Shown piece by piece: positions 24,938 through 37,900 of a DNA stretch of 64,000 nt. The stretch comes from Carnegiea gigantea. Its lineage: Eukaryota > Streptophyta > Magnoliopsida > Caryophyllales > Cactaceae. The DNA lies in assembly GCA_029747015.1 (NCBI GenBank), contig JAKOGI010000025.1, positions 1,583,001-1,647,000 on the forward strand, in the 5' to 3' direction. Positions within the stretch are counted from its first letter, which is position 1. Each line of letters opens with the position of its first letter. Made by a program: the position numbers and the translations under genes. Below the pieces are notes generated by a model. The model did not search any database, was not told the DNA's origin, and saw nothing but the letters and a program-made list of their open reading frames with translations.

Positions 24938-25368
24938 ACGAAGCATTGACCTTGGAGGAGGGAGTTCTATTGGTCAATGCAGTCTCCATCATTTTGTTTA
25001 ACTAGCAAATATATGTTTTTTACGCGGCCCCCAACATTTGTGTGCCGAACGCTGTATTCATAAGGGAGTATCATTTTTTTGGTGCCTGACAATTTCTCTG
25101 TTAAATAGGAAATATACATAATCTTTATATAGCGTAAGTTCTATTAATACACTCGCCTCTCTATGGGTAACGATATATGTAAAGATATGATTATTTATGT
25201 CTAGATTTCTCCAAATTTCATATAAACTGGACCCTTACTAGAAGGTTGTTGTTATTGTTGTAAGTTTTATTAATGCACACAAATTAATTAGAAAAAATTA
25301 GTACTTTTGTCCATATTTCAACTCACAATTAACTACTCTTTAATTTTCATAGTATAAATTATTCACAG
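24938..25368. other. 3' flank of the bHLH gene
   Basis: No further gene seen. Presumably contains the 3' UTR and polyadenylation region. AT-rich beyond about 25100. Confidence 0.5.
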
Positions 25369-25371
25369 TAA

Positions 25372-25705
25372 GGGTCTATTCTTTTTCGCGGGGAAATTGA
25401 GGATATGGAATGGGAAGAAATGAAATGGAGTGAGAAGGGGTGGAATGGAGTAAGAAGGAGTCCCCCCCCCCCCAATCTTTGCAGGAGTGGCTTGAAGTGA
25501 GATGGGAGTGGGAATGAATGGAATTGAGTGGGAGAAATATAGAATTATTAATATCAAGGTATGGGAAGGAGTGAGAGGAAGCGGGAAATGGGAATGAGGA
25601 GAATAAAGTGGAAAGGTGCAATATTTATCTATAAGGAGTGAGCACGAATGAAAAAGAGTGAGAATGGATAAGAGCGAATGATTTATCCATGAAAAAAACA
25701 GGGCC
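25372..25705. mobile_element. Harbinger/Tourist-type MITE, TSD TAA
   Basis: Starts GGGTCTATTCTTTTTCGCGGGG and ends CCATGAAAAAAACAGGGCC, imperfect inverted termini, flanked by TAA at 25369-25371 and 25706-25708. The interior is purine-rich (GGAGTGGGAATG motifs). Same family as 56660-57708 and 49704-49999. Confidence 0.85.
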
Positions 25706-25862
25706 TAAATAGGCCCAAAAATAATATTATTGGACCTATTTCTAAACATCGAATTACTAAGACTCAAATTTCTCAAAGTTCAAATTACTAAAATTCAAAA
25801 ATCCTTCAAAAACAATACAAAATAGGACAACTAAAGTTCTTGAAACTTGGTCCCCTCATTCA

Positions 25863-25920
25863 GGGCATCCCCAACCTGAGTTCTTATTTCTGGAATTCAC
25901 GTCTGCCACGTCAGTAAAAA
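25863..25920 (+). mobile_element. Terminal fragment of the GGGCATCC Harbinger-like family
   Basis: GGGCATCCCCAACCTGAGTTC and the next 30 bp match the reverse complement of the right end of the element at 9401-14246. No opposite end was found. Confidence 0.5.
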
Positions 25921-26639
25921 TTCTACAAATCTATAACTTGCATTTTATCACTTTTTCAACATATGAAACTCATTCAAGGACAATTGAATTAAATATTTGT
26001 TATGGTGCCCACCATTGAACATATTTTATTGCTTATCCTTTTAATTTTGTGTTTGTATTTTAACTTTATAACTTATATGAAAAATTTTATTTTCATAATA
26101 AATGAATATTTATTAAAACTAAAATACTTATATCGTAAAATTCTTCAACTTTCTTCACTTCACTTCCCACATCTTTTTCACAACGCAGAAATTTTTTTAG
26201 AGGAGATAATTTAAATTTAACAGTAATGAATTACAAAATAATTAGGAGTACTCATAAAAAAATTTCAACCAACAAAAATAAAAAAGCGAAATTTACAGGG
26301 TAGCCACACTTCAAATAGGGGGCAACAAAGTCATTTTTTTTGCAATAAGTTGGTGTTGGATTTGGAGGGAAAATGAATTGGGAAAAAATGTGAAGTGAAA
26401 TGAGATGACCAAAGTACCATTGGTTAAGTGGGGGGTTCGGTGGACACTGTAGCTAACAGGAAAGGTGGTGTAGACTGGGAATTGTAGCCTTCCCAATCCC
26501 TCTTCAAAAAACGAAAATCTAGAGAGAGAGTAGGGCACCGTAGATAGAGAAAGTGGGAAGAAGAATAGCAGCAGAAGGAGTGAGGAAGACGAAGAGCATG
26601 TGGGAAAGGAAGGAAGAAGAAGTACATTGCGACAAATGG

Positions 26640-27716
26640 GAGTAATGAGATTTGAATATTAAAAGATGATCATAGGTAATGAGATTATTACAATTTTTTG
26701 AGTATAAAGTATGTGCGGGTTGGAATATATTTGTGGAAGTGAATGAATTTCGTAAAGTGTAACAGTTATAATAGTACTTCATTGTGGGGAATGTTAAGGC
26801 ATACCATTGATAGGCTTCAAACCAAGATATCATATATCAGATTCTTAGTTTACTTACATATCAATATATGTGTACCTAGGCATACTCAGTATAGTGATTG
26901 GGTAGACCGAATACCCAGAATAGGTGGTGAGTTAACGATGGGGGAATAAATATATGTTAACACAAGATAAATAAGGGAAGTTGGTGATTTAACAATGGGG
27001 GCCAAATTTGGTAGCAAATTTTAGGAAGGTGTCATTTGCGGTGTTACATATAGGTATATGTCATTAACATGTTTGATAGGTGTAGAATTCAATATTGCTT
27101 AAAAGAAGGTGTCATATGTAATGACTTGCAATGTATACCTACATTGCAATAAGTGTAAATCCTGGTAGACATCATGAACTTGATGGGTAAACATTGAAAA
27201 ATAGTTTTTGTGAAGGCCCCTTCACCTAATGGAGTGAATATTTGATAAAGGGAATCTCATAGTGATTATAATAGAGTTATATGGCCAGTGTAGTGTGTAT
27301 GTAATGGAGTGTGTTTTGCGGGTGCATGAAATGGAGTTGTAGAGTGTATAAAAACGGATGTGCAGCCTCACGAAGGAAGTCGTGTATGTAAGTGAAAGGA
27401 TTTCGGACATGGAGAGTTCGCAAAGTGCCTCTGCTTATGTGAATGAAAAGGGTAAATACGACAAGCAATCCATCTGTATCTTTAGAAGAGGAGGAAAGTA
27501 CAAGTAGTGTGAGCAAGTTAGGGAGGGATGCGATCAACGAAGATGCACGACAAAGGAAATAGAGGTAGTACATATTGTTAGTTGCAGTCTATCATAAATG
27601 AAGGAACGAAGCATAACCTAGTTGAGGGAGAGAAGAGACGATGTTCGAGGTACAGGAACAGGTGATGGAAGGTCAGGGTCACCCTAACCAGGGGGAAAGT
27701 GGGAGCGGGAACGACC
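26640..27716 (+). repeat. Left inner arm of the MULE inverted repeat
   Basis: Reverse-complement match to 28828-29900. It includes a diverged reading VSERISDMESSQSASAYVNE (27378-27437), shared with the right arm. Confidence 0.9.
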
Positions 27717-28827
27717 ATTCTTATAAAAATTTATATTGACAAGCAAACTTGTAAATTGCATGAGACATGCACAATCAAGATGTGATTGCATGGGACAAAA
27801 CCTACTAGTTCGATTACATTTTTTATTTGTACACAGACTTGTGATCCTAATATGATAGGAGTGTACTAATTGTATGTTATTGTGGTGTTCATTGTAGTAG
27901 TTTACAACAATAACTTATTTGTAACTATAGGACCAAAATGTTTGGGTGATGTTAAACTTGTCAGCGAGGAGGTCACATTTTGCAGGTTCAGTGGTTGTAC
28001 TCATCATCCTTATTGACCCTATGGTAGTGTCATGTTTACTATGGTAAGCAATAACTGCACCCTAGTATACTTACTGTCTTTGTTGGAGTACATGGACTAT
28101 GTGTGAGGATGTGCACATTGGTGTGGAAACTCGAACATATGTCGAAGACCTGCTGTAATCCCGAAGTTGATGTTGATGGCAGCTGGTGATGCTGACATTT
28201 GGGAGATGGTTTGGATGGGTAAGCAAAAGCAGGGCATGCTTACGGGGGCAAAACATGATAGTTTGATATACATATTGTTAATTACACATGCTTTTACCCC
28301 AGCCATGCAAGGGTTCTACTAATTGTATGCCATTATGGTCTATCTTGTTAGAGTTTGTCATAATTGATAAATATGTTGTAGTACAACCAAAATGTTTGAT
28401 TGTTGTTTGAATGTATGAGAAGAGCTCACATTTGCAAGTTTAGTGGTTACATCCACTATCGATGTCTGTGTAGTGTTTACCATGATAGGCAATGAATGAT
28501 ATGTCGGTATGAGTGGCGTATATCTTAGACTGGATGGATAGTGTGTAGAGATGTGCACCCTTGTGTGTACCACTAATAAATGATCATGTACAAGTAGTTC
28601 GAATTTTATAATGAATCAATTATACTCGACAAATATGTCATCAATCAAGATAGACTGCAACTGACAATATGTACCTCGAATATCATGTCCGAGTAGTTCG
28701 AATTTGACACTGACTCAATTATACTCGACACATATGTCATCAATCAATTAGAACATATAATACCTTCAGAGTGCATCGATATCGAATCATGGCATCTACA
28801 TCTGCCTCTGCCTGCTTCTCAACTCCC
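27717..28827. other. MULE spacer with internal duplications
   Basis: About 1.1 kb of non-coding DNA between the arms. 27740-28125 and 28260-28580 are diverged direct repeats ('accaaaatgtttg', 'tgtttaccatgat'). 28590-28650 and 28685-28750 are a tandem pair (AGTAGTTCGAATTT, ATTATACTCGACA). Confidence 0.7.
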
Positions 28828-29900
28828 TTATGAATGGTTGTTGCTACTCCCACTTTTCCCTGCTTATGGTGACCTTGACCTTCCACCACCTGTTCCTATG
28901 CCTTGAACATCTTCTCTTCTCTCCCTCAACTAGGTTATGCTTCGTTCTCTCATTTATGATAGACTACAACTGACAGTATGTACTACCTCTATTTCCTTTG
29001 TCGTGCATCTTCTTTGATCGCGTCCCTCCCTAATTTGCTCACCCTACTTGTACTTTCCTCCTCTTCTAAAGATACAGATGGATTACTTGTCGTGTTTACC
29101 CCTGTTTCATTCACATGAGCAGAGGCACTTCGCGAACTCTCCATTTCCGAAATCCTTTCACTTACATATGCGACTTCCTTCATGAGGTTTCGCATCATTT
29201 TTATGCACTCTACAACTCCGTTTCATACACCTGCAAAATACACACCATTACATATACATTACACTGGCCATATAATTCTATTATAATCACTATAAGATTT
29301 CCTTTATCGAATATTCACTCCATTAGGGGAAGGGGCCTTCACAAAAACTGTTTTTCAATGTTTACCCATTAAGTTCATGATGTCTATCAGGGTTTACACT
29401 TATTGCAATATAGGTATACATTACAAATCATTACATATAACGCCTTCTTTTAAGCAATATTGAATTCTGCAACTATCAAACATGTTAATGACATATACCT
29501 ATATGTAACACCGCAAACGACACCTTCCTAAAATTTGCTACCAAATTTGACCCCCATTGTTACATCACCAACTTCTTTTATTTGTCTTGTGTTAACATAT
29601 ACTTATTCCCCCATCGTTAACTCACCACCTATTCTGGGTATTCGGTCTACCCAATCACTATGCTGAGTATGCCTAGGTACACATATATTGACATGTAGGT
29701 AAACTAAGAATCTGATATATGATATCTTAGTTTGAAGCCTATCAATGGCATGCCTTAGCATTCCCCACAATGAAGTACTATTATAATAGTTACACTTCAC
29801 GAAATTCATTCATTTCCACAAATATATTCCAACCTGCACATACTTTATACTCAAAAATTGTAATAATCTCATTACCTATGATCATCTTTTAATATTCAAA
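28828..29900 (-). repeat. Right inner arm of the MULE inverted repeat
   Basis: Inverted copy of 26640-27716. A minus-strand frame (29198-28989) reads MMRNLMKEVAYVSERISEME and ends KEDARQRK. The related peptide in the other arm suggests a once-coding, possibly captured, segment. No family recognised. Confidence 0.88.
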
Positions 29901-30877
29901 TAATCAATGCGAATTTAACATTTATACATCTTGATAAGTTCAATTGTAGCTATGTAATTGCATAATGACAGAACCTTACTGCCATTTTTACAAGTTTGCT
30001 TGTGAGTAAATTTTTTTTCTTTCGATGTCTGTGTTCCTTCACTCTTATGGTACACGATCCTCACTATATTTTCATGCGATTTGGATTACATAACAATGCT
30101 AACCCTACTACCATGATAGACAGTTAACAAAATCATGGCATACATATGTACTCAGTTAATTACTATTCATAACAACAACAATGACAACGTGCTCATTTTA
30201 CTGATATATAATTGACAATTACTACCAAGTGTGACAGATATGTTGCATACCCAACTAGTTGTAGTGGTATACCCATCTGAGATTTTTTCAGGCGTTCCTC
30301 TTCACATTAACAGATCACCTTCATCATAGGCTCTTCACCTTCATCAGAAACAGTAGAGAAGTAGAGAAATGCTTGTTGTATTGCTTAAGTTGGACCACTA
30401 CATACCTTGCCTCACTCCATTCTTCTCACCTACATTAACTACACCCCATTCCAACTACAGCAGCATCATTCCTCACAATTACAAAAACCATAAATTTCAA
30501 GATGAAATTTGCACTTACCTGCAGTGCTCACAAAGATGGTAACAACAGCATCACCTCCTTCAACGTTTGCCTGACAAATTGCTCGATTTCTTCCCACTCT
30601 TTTCGAAATTACAGAGTTCCGGGCATCCCCACTACCGCCACTGTCACCACTGCCTTCGACGACCGCAAAGTGATCCCCTCCTCTTTCACTTCTCCACTAT
30701 CTCTATCACCTCCCTCACCTCCCTCTTTCTTGCGTGTGTAACTCCAGATAGTTGCCCTACCCAACTGTTTTGTCTTTTTCCCCTCATTCTCAAGATAACT
30801 CATTAAGAGCATTGTTGTTGTTTCACTTGCTTTTCTAATTTCACCCCTTCAATTTTCCCCCCAAAACTAACACTTAC
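29901..30877. other. Outer part of the MULE right arm
   Basis: Only the last part (near 30840) has a clear counterpart in the left arm. The remainder is unmatched non-coding sequence with a C/T-rich stretch at 30560-30740. Confidence 0.6.
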
Positions 30878-31754
30878 TGTAACAGCCCATGACCACCCGC
30901 CATCGAGGTATTGTCCGCTTTGGGCAGGCGGGACGCTACCACCATCCCTGCCCTCACGGTTTTGTCCTCAAAAGGCGCCTCGATGGGTTGAGGTTTTCCC
31001 ACGCTTATAAGGCGTGGTTCGTTCTCCTCAACTCCCGATGTGGGATACCTTCATCCATCCCCCCTCTCAGGGGCCCAGCGTCCTTGCTGGCACATCGGGT
31101 CGGGTCAATGGCTCTGATACCACTGTAACAGCCCACGACCACCCGCCATCGAGGTATTGTCCGCTTTGGGCAGGCGGGACGCTACCACAATCCCTACCCT
31201 CACGGTTTTGTCCTCTTACGGCACCTCGATGGGTTGAGGTTTCCCCACGCTTATAAGGCGTGGTTCGTTCTCCTCAACTCCCGATGTGGGATACCTCCTC
31301 ACGGTTTTGTCCTCTTACGGCACCTCGATGGGTTGAGGTTTCCCCACGCTTATAAGGCGTGGTTCGTTCTCCTCAACTCCCGATGTGGGATACCTCAACC
31401 CATCGAGGTGCCGTAAGAGGACAAAACCGTGAGGGCAGGGATTGTGGTAGCGTCCCGCCTGCCCAAAGCGGACAATACCTCGATGGCGGGTGGTCGTGGG
31501 CTGTTACAGTGGTATCAGAGCCATGGACCCGACCCGATGTGCCAGCGAGGACGCTGGGCCCCTGAGAGGGGGGTGGATGAAGGTATCCCACATCGGGAGT
31601 TGAGGAGAACGAACCACGCCTTATAAGCGTGGGGAAAACCTCAACCCATCGAGGCGCCTTTTGAGGACAAAACCGTGAGGGCAGGGATGGTGGTAGCGTT
31701 CCGCCTGCCCAAAGCGGACAATACCTCGATGGCGGGTGGTCGTGGGCTGTTACA
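30878..31754. mobile_element. TRIM inverted dimer, TSD CTTAC
   Basis: Begins TGTAACAGCCC (30878) and ends GGGCTGTTACA (31754). Both sides carry CTTAC (30873-30877 and 31755-31759). Left half: a minus-oriented TRIM with LTR 30878-31057, purine tract complement, primer site complement GGCTCTGATACCA (31110-31122), second LTR from 31124, then an extra partial LTR (about 31297-31393). Right half (31394-31754) is inverted: partial LTR to 31508, primer site TGGTATCAGAGCC (31510-31522), LTR 31574-31754. One TSD pair for a two-headed structure suggests a single integration or a later rearrangement. Confidence 0.88.
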
Positions 31755-31830
31755 CTTACTTGTTGTAAAAAAAATGATTTTGTTGCCCCCATCTAAAGAA
31801 TGACTATCATGTAAATTTCCCAATAAAAAA

Positions 31831-33330
31831 TCATCAACATAGCCGCTGAGCCTAACTGCTAAATTTAAATCCAATAGTTAGTTCAAGCCGGGCATGCAAT
31901 GTTCAAACTGAACAATTCTTTTTCATTTTTTTTTAATTACAAAACTCACCGTTCAATTCACAAGGATGGAACAAAACGCAACACTGCATTGACAGAAAAG
32001 GCCTCCCCAAAAAACACAAACACTCGGGGGACACACCGCATATGCGGTCTCCCACACAAGGCACTCAGACACATGCAATGGCACTTTGACCGGGTGACAC
32101 GCGGGGCGCTGGCCTGACATGTGTATCGCTGGCTGTGAAAGCCCCTGGACACATTTTTCAAACACTTGTAATTTGTAAATCATAAATCGTCAACTTTGAG
32201 GTCGGTTCACAAAGCCGCGAGAAAAAGATGATTACTGGTTCTGAGAAACCAGCCGGCCTCACATCTAATTTGTCCATGGTCTAACCTATATGTATGAATT
32301 TTTTCCCTTCATACCTAGTGTTTTACTTAATCTTTTAATTGAGTTGGTTCATTTGTTTATTTTAGGAGCAGTAATTTAACCCACACTCGATGAATTCATT
32401 TTGCTTGATCTGAAAAAGTGGGTAAAAATCCGAAATACATAAATGATGGATGGATGACGGTTTCATCCATTGTTGAATCCGGGTGATACTTCATCCAATC
32501 TTTTACCCGATATATCATCCGCTTAGTCATGTACTTGTTTATTACCTATTCACAATTAGTTCACTTTTTATTTTTGTCATCTAAATTTTACCCGTTTTTT
32601 GAATGATTATGTTGTTAGTTTTATGATTTTCATAAATATTATACGTATTCATTTCTTGTAAAGTATCTTTTTTAAACATTTCAGAGGGCAAAATTTTTTT
32701 TCTTATAAATTTGTTAACATATTATGTATAAACTTTCATAACATGTTTACAATGCGATTCACCCATTTATACTTGCAGATGGTTGATGGATTGATTGGAT
32801 TGAATTTTTCGTGGATAATGGACGAATTGGATGAAGTGGATGAAAACAGATAATGAATACAGATGATGTTCACCTTATCCGAACCCTATCAATTTCCACC
32901 CCTATTTCCTCCTTATTTACATCGTTCCAGTTTTTCCAAGTCGCATAAATTAAAACGTAAAAGCATGCCATTTCTCATAGTGTGTTAGATCGTTGACAAC
33001 TAGCTTATTAATATTTGGATATACAATTTTATACAAGATATCTGATCTTCATTGAGCCTGTCGATACGTGATTTTATGAAGTTCGCACCTTCATTATAAA
33101 CTAGTGACATGGGATAGAATTCTCTAACTTATACTCAAGTACACATATACTCACACATACTTGAAGATTTAAAGCGTTACAGGTAGCTTAGGTCTTAAAC
33201 TAAGTACGTTTGTTGATCGAGCATCAGAGATGCTCGTGCGGACACCAAGCGTACACATCAAAATAAGCATAGTAAACCCATTCTTAAGGATTCAATTCTA
33301 TTAGGCCTAATTTTTTGGGAGAAAATGATA
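31831..33330. other. Intergenic region
   Basis: No gene recognised. 32430-32860 contains scattered GATGGATGA/TTCATCCA motifs of both orientations, perhaps an old palindromic element. Confidence 0.5.
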
Positions 33331-33333
33331 TTA

Positions 33334-33422
33334 CGACTACAACAATAACAACAATAACTCTCAGTGTGGGTCCCGCTTTCGCGGGGTCTGGGGAGATCCA
33401 ATTATAGGCAACCTTACCCCTA
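33334..33422 (-). mobile_element. SINE 3' remnant (minus strand)
   Basis: The minus strand reads GGTAAGGTTGCC, then a hairpin CCCCGCGAAAGCGGG and GACCCACACTGAGAG, then a GTTGTTATTGTTG tail. This is the typical 3' body and tail of widespread plant SINEs. A related copy is at 39474-39600. The tRNA-like head is not clear. Confidence 0.6.
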
Positions 33423-33513
33423 CCGATCTGGGGAGAAAATGATATTACTACTATGATCATATAACAAGGGAAAAAAGCTATTGATTCCCCCCCCCCCCAA
33501 AAAAACCACTAAT

Positions 33514-33600
33514 TATCTCAGCTTGGTCGGTGGTAGTGTGATAGACACTCAAGATTCTTGCCTTCAATTCCTAGTCGGCTGGTAGGCCCCTTCATTGCAT
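33514..33600 (+). mobile_element. Possible tRNA-derived SINE head
   Basis: ATCTCAGCTTGGTCGGTGGTAG resembles a pol III A box and CCTTCAATTCCTAGTC a weak B box, about 35 bp apart. Similar sequence occurs near 9305-9345. Not a tRNA gene. Confidence 0.35.
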
Positions 33601-33667
33601 CATCACATACGCAAATTGTTTGACTGCTGTGTTATTTGCCGGTCGGAAATGAAGTCAAGGAAGAAGC

Positions 33668-33902
33668 ATGTCAACAAAGAATTGGGAATTGTCGGATGAA
33701 TGCATTGAGCACAGGACATCCTATCTTCCCCGGAGGACACCTTCCGATCTGCGGCGGTGTCGAAGCAGTTCTATTCCTCCGCCATCTAGAAATAACTGAT
33801 GTCGTTCATTAGGAAATCGTCCTCTACTCGTCAATTTAACTCCCTCAAGGATATCATCATTCTTCTCTACCGATCTTACATACTGATCCCACTAAGACCA
33901 AG
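33668..33902 (+). pseudogene. F-box/PP2-B type pseudogene, exon 1 only
   Basis: The start MSTKNWELSDECIEH aligns with MSTKVWELPEECLVR of the gene at 49014. Frameshifts follow almost at once; later pieces (FNSLKDI, LLYRS) reappear in another frame. The exon ends at the same place as relatives (ACCAAG then GTAGCT, donor intact). No exon 2 or 3 was found downstream before 34295. It marks the left edge of the F-box cluster. Confidence 0.82.
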
Positions 33903-34294
33903 GTAGCTCCGCCATTGATTGTTGGCCGGAAATATTTACTTGCATTAGTGTTTGTATAAGTAAGACTGCTTATATTTGCATCTTTTCAAGGGGTGCTGCT
34001 TTGTGGGACCTGTACATGTGGAATAAACTCATCAATCATCTCGTCTTTCTGTCTTAATTATATGAAATGTTGGCGAAGACTTCAACAGTTGATAGTCTTA
34101 TCAATAGGTATATCATACTCCTGGGAGCATATACTCCCACGAGTCACATCATTAAATATATATTAAAAAATTAATATATGACAAATACATGCGTGAAAAA
34201 TATATATACATGGACAATGAGAGCATGTGCTCCTAGGAGCACATAAGAAAATTGCCTAGTCTTCTTCCCTTTTCACCTCAATCCAACTTGTAAG

Positions 34295-34795
34295 GTGGGG
34301 CCCCCCACCTTCAAGATTCGTCAAAATCAACTTTTACAGATCACTAATCAATTCGTCAATGTCCGGCAGAGGTACATCACGCGACTGGACTGGCAAACTA
34401 AGAAAAGTAAGAGCAGCATATTACAGGCATACTACAATCCTTATACAGAAGCTAGAGCACCTAGAGACAGAGTTAATGCAGCTGTACAGGCCAACTTCAA
34501 CAACATTTGCATAGGAGACGATAATATAATAGTTATCCAAGCAATGAAAGGGAATATCCTAATCTCTTGGCAAATTTTCAATATTATTGACAGCGTTCGC
34601 ACTTGGCCACACCAAGGTACCCAATTCAACATAAATCATATTTATCATGAGGCAAATATAGCAACAGATTGGTTGTCTAAATTTGGACATTGTATGACAG
34701 CCTCTTTCTTTTCAAATGTTCGTTTTTCCCCAATTCTTAGGTCTATCCTAACTCAAGATGTAGTTGGGCGTACTTTTATAAGAAGAGGTGTTTAA
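34295..34795 (+). pseudogene. LINE-type RNase H fragment (C-terminal part)
   Basis: An open stretch of about 165 codons without an ATG at its beginning. The second half matches plant non-LTR 'putative ribonuclease H' proteins (RVT_3): IVIQAMKGN, SWQIFNIIDSVRTW, INHIYHEANIATDWLSKFGH. The domain's N-terminal catalytic part and the reverse transcriptase are absent. Probably a 5'-truncated LINE tail, though no poly-A end is clear because a TG microsatellite follows directly. Confidence 0.7.
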
Positions 34796-34821
34796 TAGTT
34801 ATGACTTACTTCTACTTACCG

Positions 34822-34931
<110 letters not shown>

Positions 34932-37900
34932 TGTAATAACCCGACCCTAACCCATATTTATTTATTTAAATCAAATTTATTTATTGAATTAATCATGTTT
35001 ATTCATTTAATTTATCCTGTTTATGAATTTAATAACTCATGGTTATTTGTTTAATCAAATCATATTTATTAATTCAATTACCCTCAATTTATACATTTAC
35101 CGAATTACCTTATGTCATTTAAATTTTTCGCTTTCATTTATCGTATTTAATCATCCCGGTTGAGGGATATTTCATTTGGGTTCCATTTTACAATTCAAGT
35201 TTCATTGATTTTTAATTCAAGTTTTGTTGATTAATTAAATATCGGATGAATCGATAGTAGGCCTCGATAATTATGGTTTGAGAAATTATTATTATTATTA
35301 TTATCATTATTATTGTTATTATTATTATTTTTATAACATTACAAAAATTTAATTTTGAGTTACGCAAAAACGTTATCGTTACGAAGCATTTTATTCCCGA
35401 ACCCAACTAATTTCGACCCAACTTGAAGTCCAACAAGTTTGCATTCTTTAACCTAACTAATTACCATGATTTAAAGCTAATCATGGTCAACAAAAACTTT
35501 GTTGAGGATAAAATTTCAGTCAAGTGTTTGACAAGTCAAACATTCACAACCAAAACTCAACCCACATCTCTCTCTCCTCTCTCACTCTCCACGGCCAGCT
35601 ACCAGCAGCCCCATTTTCAGCCACTTTCAACCACCTTCCAGCCACCAGTCAGCCATTCTTGGACCACCAAGACAACCACCAGCCATCCCCACACCCCCCT
35701 CAAGCATCAAACATCATTTTCACCCATTTATCTTCAAGCAAAGTGAGTAATCTTGAAACTTGATCTTGTTGGTTTTGATTTTTATTTTAGTTTTGATTCT
35801 TATTTTGATGTTTGTGATCATTGATCATAACGTTTTGATAAAAAAAATAGGAGGTATTTTGGTGTTGATCATGGTGAAGTTGAGCTTGAATCATGCTAGG
35901 ATTTAGAGATGATCATGTTCATGCAAGTTTAAGTTAAAACTATATTTATGAATTGATTTGTATTTGATTTTATAATATTTAGCTTTATTGATGATTATGA
36001 TGATGTTTTTGGTGATTTGAAATGATTTCAAGTGAGGATTTATATGAGAAAAAGAAGGAAAAGTCAAAACAATGAGGTTGAAAATTTCAGCAAAATAGGG
36101 CAGAGTTCACGATTAAACGGGTAATGATTGGCCCATTAAAAAATTATAATTTTTGGTGGGTAGATATTTCAGTGAGTTAGATTTCAAATGCCTCTTGAAT
36201 CGCCTTAATCCGAGGTCTGTGGAAAAAGTTATGGTCGTTTTATCGAAACTGCGCAGAATGGACTAAAAACTAATACACTTGTATTTTAGCCCCATTTTGG
36301 GAACCTTATTGTAGGAATCATATTTGTATTGCAAATGAAAGTTTTTTTGGACTTCTTAATCTTTTCATATTGGGATTTTAGGTCTCCATTTGAGGTCTAG
36401 AATGAAAGTTATGAACTTTTGAAGTGAACTGACTTACTTTGGGGTAAATTAGACTGTTATTGTAATTTCTATGTAGCGTATACTTAGAGGAAAATTCTGA
36501 AAATTTTACTGTAGATTTTCCATATTATTTTCAAATTTTCTATAAGATTTCATGAATTTTGATTAAGTATTTTGAATTTGATAATTTTTAGAAACTTTTT
36601 GAGTAATTGTGTAAAGAGCAATAATAAAGATTAAGTGAGATTGATCATGCACTCATTTTGTGTATTTTGGGTCAAGTAAGGTCATTTAAGGGGAAAATGA
36701 ATATTTATGGACTTTCATAGAGCTTTTAGTTTGACTAATGAGAAAGAAGAAGATAAGTATATAATTTGGGAGCTTGTTTATGAGCTTTAAATTATTTATG
36801 AATTTTACAAAGAAAATGCCACATTTAGTGAACTTAATAGCTTCTATTGAGTTCAGTGATTTATTTAGGGTTGAATTTTATATCTAATGGATTTATAAAT
36901 GAAATATGAGAAGTGGAGAGAGTTGTGACTCAGAAACCATATTTATCAGATCAAGTTATTGCAGTTTATGCTATTTTGAACCAAGATATATTTCTCTTGC
37001 CCTCAAACCTTTATTACTTACTCACTTCAGAATATATCAAATATATTTATCAAACCAATCTAGTGCACTTGCTGTTATCTTAAATCAAGTTATACATCAG
37101 CAAGCATTAAACCCGTATTAGTAACCTATTTTAGAAAAGGCCACAACCACTCTCTCAATTGTCACCATCAAGGCCTTTTCCCTTGTAATCCCATTTATCT
37201 CATTGTGGAATATTTTACTTTTATTTACTTTATATTGGATTTAATTACTTTCATCAATTCAGTTTTGAAGTTATATTAAAGTACCCACGTTATGTATACC
37301 ATTTAATTACTCAATTTCTATTACACATACTTTTACTTACTCAATTATGCGAGTAAAGATCATTTACTGACTACACATACTTACAATGACATTTATGAAA
37401 CAAAGTTGAGGCCTAGTTATCATTCCCGTTATGCATAAGTGTTATCAAGTCAGAACATATTTTTTAAGTCAGATGATATTTATGAAACAGTTGACTTTTA
37501 TTAAGTCAGATGACATTTTTAAGAACTCAAGGTACATCCATTACCTGTATCTTTAGAAAGTAGAACATGTTTATCAAGTTACAACTCTTAATGAGTTTAT
37601 CAATTAATCAGTTTATACAGTGATTTGCCATTTAACTTGTAACCCCGTCAGTTATCATCTATAGGACGACAGCCCATTATTTACCCGCGCGGCTTCAGCC
37701 CAACTCTTGATCGGATTGGCAGATGTACACCTATGTATAGATCATATCATTGCAAGGGATTCACATCCATATAATAATGAGCAATTCAGTTTCATATTAC
37801 TTTCATTTTCATTGTTATTGCAAACTAAATGAATCGTAAAAGCGGGTACTCATCAATAGTGTTTCTATGCTTATTTTACAATATAGGAATGCATGTACTG

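Larger units (their letters stand above)
26286..31821. mobile_element. Non-autonomous Mutator-like element with long inverted arms
   Basis: Termini GCGAAATTTACAGGGTAG (26286) and, inverted, GGGAAATTTACATGATAG (31821) are flanked by a perfect 9-bp TSD AATAAAAAA (26277-26285 and 31822-31830), diagnostic of MULEs. Long arms (26286-27716 and 28828-31821) are inverted copies with roughly 85-95% identity in the inner 1.05 kb. The right arm is longer and contains a nested TRIM (30878-31754). No MURA transposase was seen. Transcription through both arms would give a hairpin RNA. Confidence 0.9.

Noticed and set aside
28590..28750. CRISPR-like short direct repeats
   Set aside because: Only two diverged units within a plant transposon; no spacer array.
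30889..31792. Repeated open frames with similar sequence
   Set aside because: Arise from the palindromic TRIM copies; LTRs are non-coding.
33514..33600. tRNA gene
   Set aside because: Only A-box and B-box resemblance; no cloverleaf or acceptor stem could be formed.
35423..35763. Pro/Ser-rich 107-aa open frame
   Set aside because: Lies in the C/T-rich leader part of a solo LTR.
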